DNA from: Kitasatospora sp. NBC_00374
GTDB lineage: Bacteria; Actinomycetota; Actinomycetes; Streptomycetales; Streptomycetaceae
Direction: 5' to 3'
Assembly (NCBI RefSeq): GCF_041434935.1
Contig: NZ_CP107964.1
Span: 3,162,001-3,226,000 of the forward strand
Length of the DNA: 64,000 bases
Shown here: piece after piece, positions 27,790 through 41,396 of the stretch
Numbering within the stretch: the stretch's first letter is position 1
How the letters are laid out: each line of letters begins with the position of its first letter
Program-made: the position numbers and the translations under genes
The notes under the pieces: model-generated
Told to the model about the DNA's origin: nothing
The model's database searches: none
What the model saw: the letters and a program-made list of their open reading frames with translations, nothing else

Positions 27790-29541
27790 TCAGTTCGTCC
27801 GGGTGTTGGTGAGATGGAGACCGATGTACCCGACGTAGATCCGGCCGCTGCGCGAGCAGTCGTCGAGGTAGTGCACCCGCGGCGCCGTGCCGCCCCCGCC
27901 GATCCGCAGATGGGCGCCCATGAAGGCGCGCCGGGAGGAGTCGACGCAGGCCGGCACCGGCAGCATCCGCTGGCGCTTCCACTTGCCGTGGCTGGTGACC
28001 GTGCGGGACTCGCCGCGGACCGCCTTCCGGGGCGGGAAGTGGTGGCAGCCGGCCGGGGTGTGCTCGCACCACTGCTTGAAGTCGCCGCCCGCCTCGCCCC
28101 GGACGGCCGCCGCCGCGTACTCCTGCAGGGCCGTCAGCCCCTCCCAGGTGAGCCGGGCCCAGCCGGAGCCGTCGCACTGCCCGTCCAGCGCCAGGGTCTC
28201 CTTCTCGTCACCGGTGAACTCCAGCAGCGGGAACTCGGGGAAGCGGCAGACCAGCTCTCCGAAGGTGCCCGGAGCGGCCTCCTCCTCCGCGCCGACCTCC
28301 GCGGCCAGGCCCGCGTGGTCGACCGCGCCCGGGCCGGCCAGCGTGCACAGCCGGGTCGCGAGCGCCCGGACCTGGGCGCTGACGTGCCGCAGCACCGCGT
28401 CCTGCTCGTCCGTCTCGACCAGCAGCCGGGCCTCACGGCGCCGCGAGTGGTCCAGGCTGCGCCGGACCCGCTCCAGCTCGTCGGCGCGGGACTGCCGCTC
28501 GCAGCGGTCGGCGCCGCCCGGTGCGGAGGCCTGCCCGGGGACGGCGGGCCGGGCGGCGGCACGGGCCGAGGGCTGCTCGGATCGCGCCGGCCGGGAGTGC
28601 GCGGGCCGCGGCTCCACCGGCGGCTGGAGCACCGGGACGGCGGCGAGCAGATCGGGCAGCGGCAGCTCGGCGGCGAACCGGCGGGGCTCCCGGGCCAGCA
28701 GGGCGGCGGCCCGCCGGACGTCCTCGTCGATCCGGTGCCGGGGCATCACCGGGTGCCGCGCCCCGTCGTAGCGGCTGGCCGGGTCGACCTCCGGCAGGTA
28801 CGTGCGCACGGCACCGCCGTAGACCTTGTGGTACTCCAGCGCCACGTTGAACAGCGGCAGCGCGGCGTGCCCGAGCACATGGAGCGAGGCGAGGCCCGTC
28901 AGCTGGCGCAGCAGCGGGTGGACCACCTCCGCCAGCCAGACGTCCATCGCCACGGCCGGCGGGACGCTCGCGATCACCACCGGGAGCCGGCGCTCCGGAT
29001 CGCACAGCTCGTCGATCAGCTCGTCGACCTCGCCCCTGGCTATCACCCTGGGCTGCACGGACATGGCGACCGGGCCGTCGGTGGCGTCCAGCAGCGGGAG
29101 CAGGCCCCGGGCCAGCTCCGGCACGGGCACCCGGCTCGACGTTCGGACCCCGGAGCCGGTCGGCAGGTGCTCGGCCTCCAGCCGGACCCAGCTGGGCCGA
29201 TCGCCGGCGGAGGCCACCGTCAGAGTGAGCTGGTCGATCCCGTGGGCCGCCGGGGTGCGCAGCCGGCGGCGGCTGTACCGCGCACCCGGGATGCGGCCGC
29301 GGAGGCCCCCGGTGTCCCGGTCCAGCAGGACCCGCTCGCCGAGTCGCAGTCGCTCGGCCGCCTCGGCGGGCCCGGGCTGCTCGGCGGGGGCGGCCCGCTC
29401 GGCCGGCGGCGGTGGCTCCTCGTGGCCCTCCTGTTTCAGCCACGTGGCCAGCAGTTGGTCGGCCAGGGCCACCGTGTCCCGGTGCGTCCGGGGTGTGGTG
29501 ACGGTCATCCGGTAGGGCGGCGGGGCGTGCTCGGGTGTCAT
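27790..29541 (-). CDS. Uncharacterised 583-aa protein
   Basis: Not recognised. The ATG at 29541 follows GAGGTACCTCGC-type sequence (AGGTACCT); the frame is open to 29688. The N-terminal 70 residues are acidic/Pro-rich. Residues about 75-270 look globular alpha/beta (LPVVIASVPPAVAMDVWLAE, LTGLASLHVLGHAALPLFNV, YGGAVRTYLPEVDP, RHPVMPRHRID). A low-complexity linker and a short coiled coil (ADELERVRRSLDHSRRRE, about 350) follow. The C-terminal part has Cys/His clusters (WCEHTPAGCHHF) and a basic, aromatic end (KWKRQRMLPVPACVDSSRRA, YLDDCSRSGRIYVGYIGLHL). No signal peptide or membrane segment. It is upstream of the Mrr-like gene and probably co-transcribed, so the pair may act together. Confidence 0.75.
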   Translation of the reverse strand: MTPEHAPPPYRMTVTTPRTHRDTVALADQLLATWLKQEGHEEPPPPAERAAPAEQPGPAEAAERLRLGERVLLDRDTGGLRGRIPGARYSRRRLRTPAAHGIDQLTLTVASAGDRPSWVRLEAEHLPTGSGVRTSSRVPVPELARGLLPLLDATDGPVAMSVQPRVIARGEVDELIDELCDPERRLPVVIASVPPAVAMDVWLAEVVHPLLRQLTGLASLHVLGHAALPLFNVALEYHKVYGGAVRTYLPEVDPASRYDGARHPVMPRHRIDEDVRRAAALLAREPRRFAAELPLPDLLAAVPVLQPPVEPRPAHSRPARSEQPSARAAARPAVPGQASAPGGADRCERQSRADELERVRRSLDHSRRREARLLVETDEQDAVLRHVSAQVRALATRLCTLAGPGAVDHAGLAAEVGAEEEAAPGTFGELVCRFPEFPLLEFTGDEKETLALDGQCDGSGWARLTWEGLTALQEYAAAAVRGEAGGDFKQWCEHTPAGCHHFPPRKAVRGESRTVTSHGKWKRQRMLPVPACVDSSRRAFMGAHLRIGGGGTAPRVHYLDDCSRSGRIYVGYIGLHLTNTRTN

Positions 29542-29805
29542 GCGAGGTACCTCCCATGGTGCGGCGGTGGGGCCTGAAGTCCTCCATCTGGGTCGGCCGG
29601 CGCTGGCTCGCCCGGCCTGCTCCGCGTGCTCTGTGCGGGCCGGCCCGCCTCGCGACCCGGTGGGCCGCCCGGCCGGGCCGGTACGCACTCCTTGTGGTAG
29701 AAGACGAAGAGGCCCGGAGCGGAAGTTCCGCTGCCGGGCATGGTTAATTCGTTCGGGTGTTACCGCGCGGCAGCTCTTGCCTGCTGCGCGACGGGCGTGG
29801 TCGGG

Positions 29806-30453
29806 TCAGACCGGGACCTCCACGAAGGTGCGGCCGGCCGGCTCGGCCTGGGCCGTTCCGCCGGTGGCCTCCGCCAGCCAGGCGTGAAAACCCGTCACCT
29901 CGTCCTCCGGGACACCCACTTCGATCCGCACCCCGTCCGCCTGATAGGCCAGATCGCGCACCGTGTAACCGGCCGCGCGCAGTTCGTTCTCCAACCGACC
30001 GGCGCGGGTGTGCCCGGCGGTGACGGCGAGCAGCGCCACCGGCCGCCGTTCCAGCAGCCCCGCCTCGTCCAGTGCCTCGGACACCGCGTTCCCGTACGCC
30101 CGGACCAACCCGCCCGCACCGAGTTTGATCCCGCCGAAGTAGCGCGTCACCACCGCGACGGTGTCGGTCACCCCGCGCCGCCGCAGCACCTCCAGCATCG
30201 GCACGCCCGCCGTACCGCCGGGCTCGCCGTCGTCATTGGACCGCTCCCGGGGCGAGCCGTCCCCGACCACGAAGGCGGTGCAGTTGTGGCGGGCGTCCCA
30301 GTACTGCTTGCGGACGGCCGCGATGAAGGCCTGTGCCTCGTCCTCGTCGGCGACCCTGGCGAGATGGCAGATGAACCGGGACTTCTTGATCTCGGTCTCG
30401 TGGCTGACGGAGCGCCGGATCGTCAGGTACGGCTTCGGGCTGGGCTCCGACAT
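29806..30453 (-). CDS. YigZ/IMPACT family protein
   Basis: 215-aa member of the UPF0029/IMPACT family. The hallmark segments are KKSRFICHLARVADEDEAQAFI, DARHNCTAFVVGD, DDGEPGGTAGVPMLEVL and TRYFGGIKLGAGGLVRAYG, with a C-terminal DUF1949 ferredoxin-like domain (LLAVTAGHTRAGRLENEL). The eukaryotic homologue modulates GCN2; the bacterial role is unsettled. The ATG at 30453 is chosen because conservation begins there. The flanking 30454-30685 and 29542-29805 hold no gene that I can see. Confidence 0.9.
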   Translation of the reverse strand: MSEPSPKPYLTIRRSVSHETEIKKSRFICHLARVADEDEAQAFIAAVRKQYWDARHNCTAFVVGDGSPRERSNDDGEPGGTAGVPMLEVLRRRGVTDTVAVVTRYFGGIKLGAGGLVRAYGNAVSEALDEAGLLERRPVALLAVTAGHTRAGRLENELRAAGYTVRDLAYQADGVRIEVGVPEDEVTGFHAWLAEATGGTAQAEPAGRTFVEVPV

Positions 30454-30685
30454 GGTCCGGGGGTCTCCAGAGCGGGGTCGCGGATTCACCGGCCGGGGCC
30501 GACCGGCCGGGGTTCACTGGCCGACCGGCCGACCGCGCTCCGTCTGCTCGGAAAGCAGCAGACCGGCGGGGTCCTGTCGACCCCGCCAGCCTAACGCGGC
30601 GCTCCGCCCCGCCCCGTACCCGGCGACCTGCGCTCAGCGGCCTCTCCTAGACGGCCCGCGTCCGGCCGCGCCCGGCCGCGCCCGC

Positions 30686-31975
30686 TCAGCGGCCGGCGAG
30701 CGCGTCGAGCTGCTTGCGGTCCAGGCCGGTCAGTCCGGTGACCTCGGCCGGGTCCACGGCGCCGCAGTCCAGCCCGCGCAGCACGTACCCGCTGAGCGCC
30801 CGGGCGGTGGCCGGCTCGTCCATCACGTCGCCGCCCGCCTTCGCCACGTAGGCGGCGAGCCGGGCCGCGGCGGCGGCGAGGCCCTCGCGGTAGAACGCGT
30901 AGACCGCCGCGTAGCGGGTCGGCAGGTGCGCCGGGTGCATGTCCCAGCCCTGGTAGTAGGCCCTGGCCAGGGAACGGCGGACCAGGTCGTGGTGGAGCTT
31001 CCAGGCGGCGTGCACCTGCTCGGTCGGCCCGGTCGGGATGACGTTGGTCGAGCCGTCCGAGAGCCGGACGCCGGTACCGGCGGCCGCCACCTGCATCACG
31101 GCCTTCGCGTGGTCCGCGACCGGGTGGTCCATGCTCTGGTAGGCGGCGCTGACCCCACAGGCGGCGCTGTAGTCGAAGGTGCCGTAGTGCAGGCCGGTGG
31201 CCCGGCCCTCGGCGGCCTCGATCATCCGGGCGACGGTGGCCCGGCCGTCGGCGCCCAGGATCGCCTGGGTGGTCTCGATCTGGATCTCGAACCCGATCCG
31301 CCCGGCCGGCAGGCCCGCCCGCTGCTCGAAGTCCTCCAGCAGCCGTACCAGCGCCGTCACCTGCTCCGCGTAGGTCACCTTCGGCAGCGTCAGGACCAGG
31401 CCCTCGGGCAGCCCGCCCGAGGCCAGCAGGGTGGAGAGGAAGAGCTGGAGCGTGCGGATCCCGCGATCGCGGACGGCCGCCTCCATGCACTTGATCCGGA
31501 TGCCGATGTACGGCGGGGCACTGCCCTCCGCCACGGCGGCGGCGACCAGCTCGGCCGCCCGGACGGCCGCGGCGTCCTCCTCCGCGTCGGGGCGCGGCCC
31601 GTAGCCGTCCTCGAAGTCGATCCGCAGGTCCTCGATCGGCTCGCGCTCCAGCTTGGCGCGGACCCGGGCGTGGACGTCCGCCACCAGGTCGTCGGCCGGA
31701 ACGCCGAGGGCCTCGGCGAGCTGCGCCGGGGTCGCCGCGTGGGTGTCGAAGGCCGCCAGGGCCCGGCGGCCCCAGTCGGCGACCGTGCCGGCCTCGAAGG
31801 CGTCGGCCGGGACGTAGACCGTGTGCACGGGCTGGCGGGTGCCGGAGTCGCCGGGGTAGCGCCGGGCCAGGTCCGCGTCGACCGGCGCGAGCAGCGCGTC
31901 CACGGCGGCCAGGGCGGCGGCGGAGAACGACGCCCCGCCCTCGGGGTTGCTACCGTCCACCAGGACCTGCGACAT
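30686..31975 (-). CDS. HpcH/HpaI/CitE-type aldolase/lyase family protein (DUF6986-like)
   Basis: 429-aa TIM-barrel protein of the CitE/HpcH superfamily. Evidence: LRIDFEDGYGPRPDAEED (metal/phosphate site with Asp and Glu), IGIRIKCMEAAVRDRG, LVLTLPKVTYAEQV, GFEIQIETTQAILG (catalytic Glu strand) and LHYGTFDYSAACGV. The ATG at 31975 has GGAGGAG 6 nt upstream. I recall similar streptomycete genes beside purine/glyoxylate genes, which suggests a glyoxylate- or malyl-type substrate, but this is uncertain. A palindrome 30 nt upstream is a likely operator. Downstream, up to the YigZ gene, there are only short GC repeats. Confidence 0.82.
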   Translation of the reverse strand: MSQVLVDGSNPEGGASFSAAALAAVDALLAPVDADLARRYPGDSGTRQPVHTVYVPADAFEAGTVADWGRRALAAFDTHAATPAQLAEALGVPADDLVADVHARVRAKLEREPIEDLRIDFEDGYGPRPDAEEDAAAVRAAELVAAAVAEGSAPPYIGIRIKCMEAAVRDRGIRTLQLFLSTLLASGGLPEGLVLTLPKVTYAEQVTALVRLLEDFEQRAGLPAGRIGFEIQIETTQAILGADGRATVARMIEAAEGRATGLHYGTFDYSAACGVSAAYQSMDHPVADHAKAVMQVAAAGTGVRLSDGSTNVIPTGPTEQVHAAWKLHHDLVRRSLARAYYQGWDMHPAHLPTRYAAVYAFYREGLAAAAARLAAYVAKAGGDVMDEPATARALSGYVLRGLDCGAVDPAEVTGLTGLDRKQLDALAGR

Positions 31976-32004
31976 CCGGACTCCTCCACCGCACGACAAC
32001 ATAT

Positions 32005-32019
32005 TCAACAGTTTGTTGA
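32005..32019. promoter_or_regulatory. TCAACA-N3-TGTTGA palindrome upstream of CitE-like gene
   Basis: Perfect 6-bp inverted repeat in an AT-rich patch, with a further CAACA half-site just beside it, 30 nt before the CitE-like start codon. Likely a promoter-proximal operator for an IclR/GntR/LacI-type regulator; the regulator gene is not in the vicinity. Confidence 0.55.
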
Positions 32020-32122
32020 TGTGAAGGTAGTGGCGGTGGACACGGGCGTCAATGGCCGCCCGATGGGCGGACCGCCCGGTACCGGACGTCCGGCAGGAGG
32101 CTCGGCCGCCTGCCCGGCAGGC

Positions 32123-33835
32123 TCACTCGCGGCCGGCGGCGACGTAACGGTCCTGCAGGTGCTGCCAGATCCGGCCGAGCTCGGTGGGGCTCACCGAACC
32201 GTCCGGCCGGGTCCCGACCACGTTCCACTCCCTGGTCAGGTACTCGGCGAAGCGCTGCGGGTCCGGCTGGTGGCCGTAGACGTCCATGTAGCTGATCAGA
32301 GCCTCGAAGCAGAGGTCCGGGTCCAGCGGCTCGGCCGCCGGCCGGCGGCCCGCCCACTGCTCGTCCTGATCGACACCGCGCTCGTCGCGCCGGTTCTCGC
32401 CCCGGTTCTCGCCCCGGTTCTCGCCCCGGTCCGAGGCGTCCGCCGCGTCCGCGGGGTCGAAGGGCAGCGGCTCGGCCACGGCCGCCGGGGCGGCCGGCTC
32501 GGTGTGCAGCTCACCGTCGAGGCGCACCGGGCGGTGCCCGATCCGGATCGGCTCCGACTCCGAGCCCTGCGCCGGGCCCGGCACCCGCGGCCCGCCGACG
32601 CCGACGGGCGCCCGCCGTCCCGGAGCCTGCGGCTGCCGGCCGGGCCGCCGCTGCTCCTGTGCCCAGTCCTCCGGGCCGTGCTGCTCGGTGACCCTGGGCT
32701 GGGCGGCATGCTGCTGCCGGACCGGGCGGACGGGCACCGCCTCCTCGGCCTCCGACGGACGGGTCGGCCGCGGCGGCTTGAACCACGGCGACATGTGACC
32801 CGGCACCCGCGCCGTGCGGGCGGCCTCCTCCATCTGCTCGGTGTGCGCGCGAACCGCCCTGGCGGTCCAGACATTCAGCTCGGTCTGCTCCGCCACCGGG
32901 TGTCCGGCCTGCTCGTCCGAGTGCGGGTCCTGCGCGTCCCGCAGCCGTACGGCGGCGAGCTTCGCCAGCGTCGGCACGGCCACCGCCGCGGACACCGCCG
33001 ACACCGCGGCCTGGTCCTGCTCGACCTGCTCGCCGTTCCCGTCGACCTGCCTGGCGTCCGCCTGCGCGAGGGCCTCGCCCCGCACCGCCGCCACCTCCTG
33101 CACGCTCGCCGTGGTCAGCGTCGACCGGCCGGCCTGGGGGCCCTGGACAGCATGCAGGGGACCGTCGATCCGGTCCAGGACGCTCGGGTCGAGCGGCACG
33201 CCGTACTTGGCGAGCTTCAGCGGCAGCAGCGCCTGGAACGGAGCCGAGCGGCGCCAGCCGCGCCCGTACCGGAAACGCAGCTGCGCCCGGTAGACCAGCC
33301 GGTTCTGCTCCAGCCGCACGGTCTCGTCGTAGGAGCGCAGCTCCCACAGCTTCATCCGGCGCCACAGCCGGAACGTCGGCACCGGCGACAGCACCCAGCG
33401 CATCAGCCGGACCGACTCCATGTGCCGGTCCGCCGTGATCGCCGCGATCCGGCCGACGGCGTGCCGGGAGGCCTCGACCACGACCACGAACAGCACCGGG
33501 ATGACGGCGTGCATCGCCATGCCCAGCGAGTCGCCCCAGGAGGCGGCCGCGTTGAAGGCGATCGTGGCGGCGGTCAGCAGCCAGGCCGTCTGCCGCAGCA
33601 GCGGGAACGGGATCCGCAGCCAGGTCAGCACCAGGTCCAGCGCGAGGAGCACCACGATGCCCGCGTCCACACCGATCGGGAAGGCGTACGAGAAGGTCCC
33701 GAACCCCTTCTCCAGCGCCAGCTCACGCACCGCGGCATAGGAACCCGCGAAGCCGATGCCCGAGATCAGGCAGGCGCCGACGGCCACCAGGCCGAGCAGG
33801 ATCCGATGGGCACGGGTGAGGGATGGACGTGACAT
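32123..33835 (-). CDS. DUF2637 membrane protein (Spd-like)
   Basis: 570 aa. Four N-terminal membrane helices (about residues 8-165: ILLGLVAVGACLISGIGFAG, FPIGVDAGIVVLLALDLVLTW, AWLLTAATIAFNAAASW, VIPVLFVVVVEASRHAVG) form the DUF2637 domain. This family includes spread (Spd) proteins of actinomycete conjugative elements and also conserved chromosomal copies. The middle is a basic juxtamembrane helix, then a long disordered region with Pro/Arg-rich stretches and a GENR repeat. The last 75 residues are a folded module (LCFEALISYMDVYGHQPDPQRFAEYLTREW) that resembles a winged helix. No transfer genes flank it, so it is probably chromosomal core. The ATG at 33835 is chosen; the function is unknown. 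Confidence 0.8.
   Translation of the reverse strand: MSRPSLTRAHRILLGLVAVGACLISGIGFAGSYAAVRELALEKGFGTFSYAFPIGVDAGIVVLLALDLVLTWLRIPFPLLRQTAWLLTAATIAFNAAASWGDSLGMAMHAVIPVLFVVVVEASRHAVGRIAAITADRHMESVRLMRWVLSPVPTFRLWRRMKLWELRSYDETVRLEQNRLVYRAQLRFRYGRGWRRSAPFQALLPLKLAKYGVPLDPSVLDRIDGPLHAVQGPQAGRSTLTTASVQEVAAVRGEALAQADARQVDGNGEQVEQDQAAVSAVSAAVAVPTLAKLAAVRLRDAQDPHSDEQAGHPVAEQTELNVWTARAVRAHTEQMEEAARTARVPGHMSPWFKPPRPTRPSEAEEAVPVRPVRQQHAAQPRVTEQHGPEDWAQEQRRPGRQPQAPGRRAPVGVGGPRVPGPAQGSESEPIRIGHRPVRLDGELHTEPAAPAAVAEPLPFDPADAADASDRGENRGENRGENRRDERGVDQDEQWAGRRPAAEPLDPDLCFEALISYMDVYGHQPDPQRFAEYLTREWNVVGTRPDGSVSPTELGRIWQHLQDRYVAAGRE
32395..32430 (-). repeat. 12-bp tandem repeat encoding GENR units
   Basis: Three consecutive copies of a 12-nt unit (plus strand cggttctcgccc) inside the DUF2637 gene encode (GENR)3 in the disordered linker. 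Perfect DNA repeats of this kind can change copy number without breaking the frame. Confidence 0.8.
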
Positions 33836-34024
33836 TCGTTGATCAACCCCTGGGACTCGGCTGCTGCCGTACGCGACCGTCTGCCGCCGGATCCGCTCCC
33901 GTCGGACATCCTTGTCAGACGCAGGATCACCGCCGGGCGCAGGATCACTGCGCGTCGGACCGTTTCGGCCCACCGGATACTACTCGTACACGCGTTTCAC
34001 CCTGGCCCCAGCCCGGGGGCGCGG

Positions 34025-34681
34025 CTAGCCCTCACCGACCCCGTTGAGGTGCGCCAGCACAGCCAGGACACGGCGATTGGCATCCTCGGCGGGGGCCAGT
34101 TCCAACTTGGTGAAGATATTGGCAATGTGCTTCGCGACAGCTCCGTCACTGATGAGCAGTCGGGCCGCCACCGCCGAGTTGGAGCACCCCTCGGCCATCA
34201 GCGACAGCACCTCCCGCTCACGTGGGGAGAGCCGCCGGACCGGCTGCGAACGGGCGCTGCTGCGCAGCAGTTTGGCGATCACGTCCGGGTCCATCGCCAT
34301 GCCGCCGGCGGCCACTCGGCGAACCGCGTCGATGAACTGGTCGGCGTTGAACACCCGGTCCTTCAGCAGGTAGCCCACCCCGCCCGAGCCGTCCGCGAGC
34401 AACTCACGTGCGTACAGCTGCTGGACGTGCTGCGAGAGCACCAGCACCGGGAGCCCGGGGATCTGACGACGCGCCGCCAACGCGGCCTGCAGTCCCTCGT
34501 CGGTCAGCGTGGGCGGGAGCCGGACGTCCACCACCGCGACGTCCGGCCGGTGCTCCAGCAGCGCGGCCAACAGGTCGGGCCCGGTCTCCACGGCGGCCGC
34601 GATGGTGAACCCGTGGGCCTCCAACAGCCGCGTCAGGCCTTCGCGGAGAAGGTAGAGATCCTCGGCGAGGACAACTCGCAC
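34025..34681 (-). CDS. NarL/LuxR-type response regulator
   Basis: 218 aa. Receiver domain (1-120) with the acidic pair in VLAEDLYLLREGL, phospho-acceptor Asp52 in VAVVDVRLPP and the conserved Lys in YLLKDRV. The LuxR HTH lies at about 150-210 (LSPREREVLSLMAEGCSNSAVAARLLISDGAVAKHIANIF). The GTG at 34681 is chosen because the receiver starts there; it lies inside the kinase gene, giving a 49-nt overlap and probable translational coupling. It forms a two-component system with the upstream kinase; target genes are unknown. Confidence 0.92.
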   Translation of the reverse strand: MRVVLAEDLYLLREGLTRLLEAHGFTIAAAVETGPDLLAALLEHRPDVAVVDVRLPPTLTDEGLQAALAARRQIPGLPVLVLSQHVQQLYARELLADGSGGVGYLLKDRVFNADQFIDAVRRVAAGGMAMDPDVIAKLLRSSARSQPVRRLSPREREVLSLMAEGCSNSAVAARLLISDGAVAKHIANIFTKLELAPAEDANRRVLAVLAHLNGVGEG

Positions 34682-36021
34682 GGCAGCTCCATGGTCATGG
34701 TCGTCGGGCCACCCGACGGGCTGTCGAGCAGGAGAACCCCGTCGAAGGTACCCAACCGGCGCTGGATCCCGCGCAGCCCGCTCCCCCGCTCCGGGCCGGC
34801 GCCGCCCCGGCCGTCGTCGGTCACCGTCACCCGCAGCTGGCCGGCCCGGTAGAGGATGTCCACCCACACCTGCCGGGCCCCCGAGTGCTTGGCCGCGTTG
34901 GCCAGCAGTTCACTCACACAGAAGTACATCGCGGTCTCCACCGGTGCCTCGGGCCGGCCGGGCAGACCGACCGTCACCTCGACGGGCAGCGCGGCATCCA
35001 GCGCCAGCTCCCGTACGGCGTCCGCCAGTCCGCGCTCCGCCAGGACCGGGGGGTGGATACCGCGGACCAGGTCCCGCAGCTCCTGGAGCGCCTTCGCCGA
35101 GGACTGCCGCGCTTCGGCGAGCAGGGCGCGGGCAGCCACGGTGTCCGTCTCCATCAGGTGCTCGATGGTGCCCAGGGTCAACCCGATCGCCACCAGCCTC
35201 GCCTGCGCACCGTCGTGCAGGTCACGCTCGATCCGGCGGAGCTCGGCCGCCTGGTTGTCCACCGCGTCGGCCCGGGTGACCGTCAACTCGGCGACCCGAC
35301 GGCTGAGCTGGGCGTTGGAGGCACGCCCGTCCAGGACGCGGCGCGCGAGCTCCGCATGGGCCCGGACGGCGTACGGCGCCAGCACCACACCCAGCACGGT
35401 CATCGCGACCCCGAACACGGCCGAGACCAGCACAGCCCCGGACGCCCGGGCCTCGCCGACCGGGTCCAGAGCGATGGACGGGCCGCCGATCAACAGCCCG
35501 GCCACCGGCCCGACCAGGCACAGGACCGCCACCGGGTTCAGCAGCAGCCAGCCGATCTCACGGCGGGTCGCCGGATCCCGCAGGGCGTACTGCACCGTCT
35601 GGACCAGGTACGCAGTGCCCTGACCACGGTGGTAGGAGTACCCGGTCCACCAGTGGCCCCGCTCGTCGAGCTCCAGTGCCGGCCTGGCCGGGCGGACTGC
35701 GGAGATCCTGACGCCGTACCACCGCTCGACCTGCGACCGGGTCCAGTCCGCCTGCCGTCGGACGAACAGGGCGGCCAGCGAGAACAGCGTCCCGATCGCG
35801 AGTACGAAGCTCAGCAGCGCGCCGAGGTCGGTGGAGCCGAAAGCGTCCGTCAGGGCCACTCCCACCAGGACCGACCCGAGCACCGGGACCAGGAGACCGG
35901 GGGCGGCGGACAGTACGAGCAGGGGCAGTCGGCCCAACGAGTCCACCCCGGCACGGAGACGCGATTCGATCGCCGAGCGCGCCGCAGCGCCGCTGCGTGC
36001 CGGGTTGTCCACTGTTGCCAC
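34633..36021 (-). CDS. Sensor histidine kinase (HisKA_3 type)
   Basis: 462 aa. An N-terminal 'putative sensor' membrane module has two pairs of helices (about 35-90 and 155-230). A HisKA_3 dimerisation domain follows with phospho-acceptor His269 in ERRIERDLHDG-type context (RDLHDGAQARLVAIG), then a HATPase with SELLANAAKHSGA (N box), TVTDDGRGG and SGLRGIQRRLGTFDG. The GTG at 36021 is chosen because AGGAG lies 7 nt upstream. It is a typical streptomycete NarX-like kinase whose stop lies within the response regulator gene. It lies just downstream of the rRNA operon terminator. Confidence 0.9.
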   Translation of the reverse strand: MATVDNPARSGAAARSAIESRLRAGVDSLGRLPLLVLSAAPGLLVPVLGSVLVGVALTDAFGSTDLGALLSFVLAIGTLFSLAALFVRRQADWTRSQVERWYGVRISAVRPARPALELDERGHWWTGYSYHRGQGTAYLVQTVQYALRDPATRREIGWLLLNPVAVLCLVGPVAGLLIGGPSIALDPVGEARASGAVLVSAVFGVAMTVLGVVLAPYAVRAHAELARRVLDGRASNAQLSRRVAELTVTRADAVDNQAAELRRIERDLHDGAQARLVAIGLTLGTIEHLMETDTVAARALLAEARQSSAKALQELRDLVRGIHPPVLAERGLADAVRELALDAALPVEVTVGLPGRPEAPVETAMYFCVSELLANAAKHSGARQVWVDILYRAGQLRVTVTDDGRGGAGPERGSGLRGIQRRLGTFDGVLLLDSPSGGPTTMTMELPCELSSPRISTFSAKA

Positions 36022-36216
36022 CTGATGACTCCTGAACTGAGGCGATCCGCGCCGTCGTGGCGGTGCACCCCTGCACCGCCGGCAACGCCAGTCTCGCCCC
36101 AAGCAGCCACCGAGGGCACTGGCGGTCGCACCACAATCGGGGTGGACCTAGCACCACCCCCGCGTGCCGGTGCGGTCCGGGCCGGGGCGGTCCGGTTCGG
36201 TTCGGTCCGGAAATGC

Positions 36217-36253
36217 GAGAAGCCCCTCCCGGGTGACCCGGGAGGGGCTTCTC
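36217..36253 (-). terminator. rRNA operon terminator
   Basis: Perfect 17-bp stem with a 3-nt loop (arm gagaagcccctcccggg), about 10 nt beyond the 5S 3' end. On the minus strand it is followed by gcattt. It ends the rRNA transcript before the histidine kinase gene. Confidence 0.92.
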
Positions 36254-36263
36254 TGAAAGATTG

Positions 36264-36381
36264 TTCGGCGGCGTCCTACTCTCCCACAGGGTCCCCCCTG
36301 CAGTACCATCGGCGCTTTGAGGCTTAGCTTCCGGGTTCGGAATGTAACCGGGCGTTTCCCTCACGCTATGACCACCGAAAC
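36264..36381 (-). rRNA. rrf: 5S ribosomal RNA
   Basis: About 118 nt. On the minus strand it begins GTTTCGGTGGTCATAGCG and contains CCGAACCCGGAAGCTAAGCC and GTGGGAGAGTAGGACGCC, the canonical actinobacterial 5S elements. The ends are set by pairing of the terminal stem and may be off by a few nucleotides. Confidence 0.95.
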
Positions 36382-36466
36382 ACTATGAAACTGTCAACCG
36401 CACCAGTCATGTGACCAAACCTGGCTGGGGTCGTTGTTTCAGAACAACACAGTGGACGCGAGCAAC

Positions 36467-41396
<4,930 letters not shown>

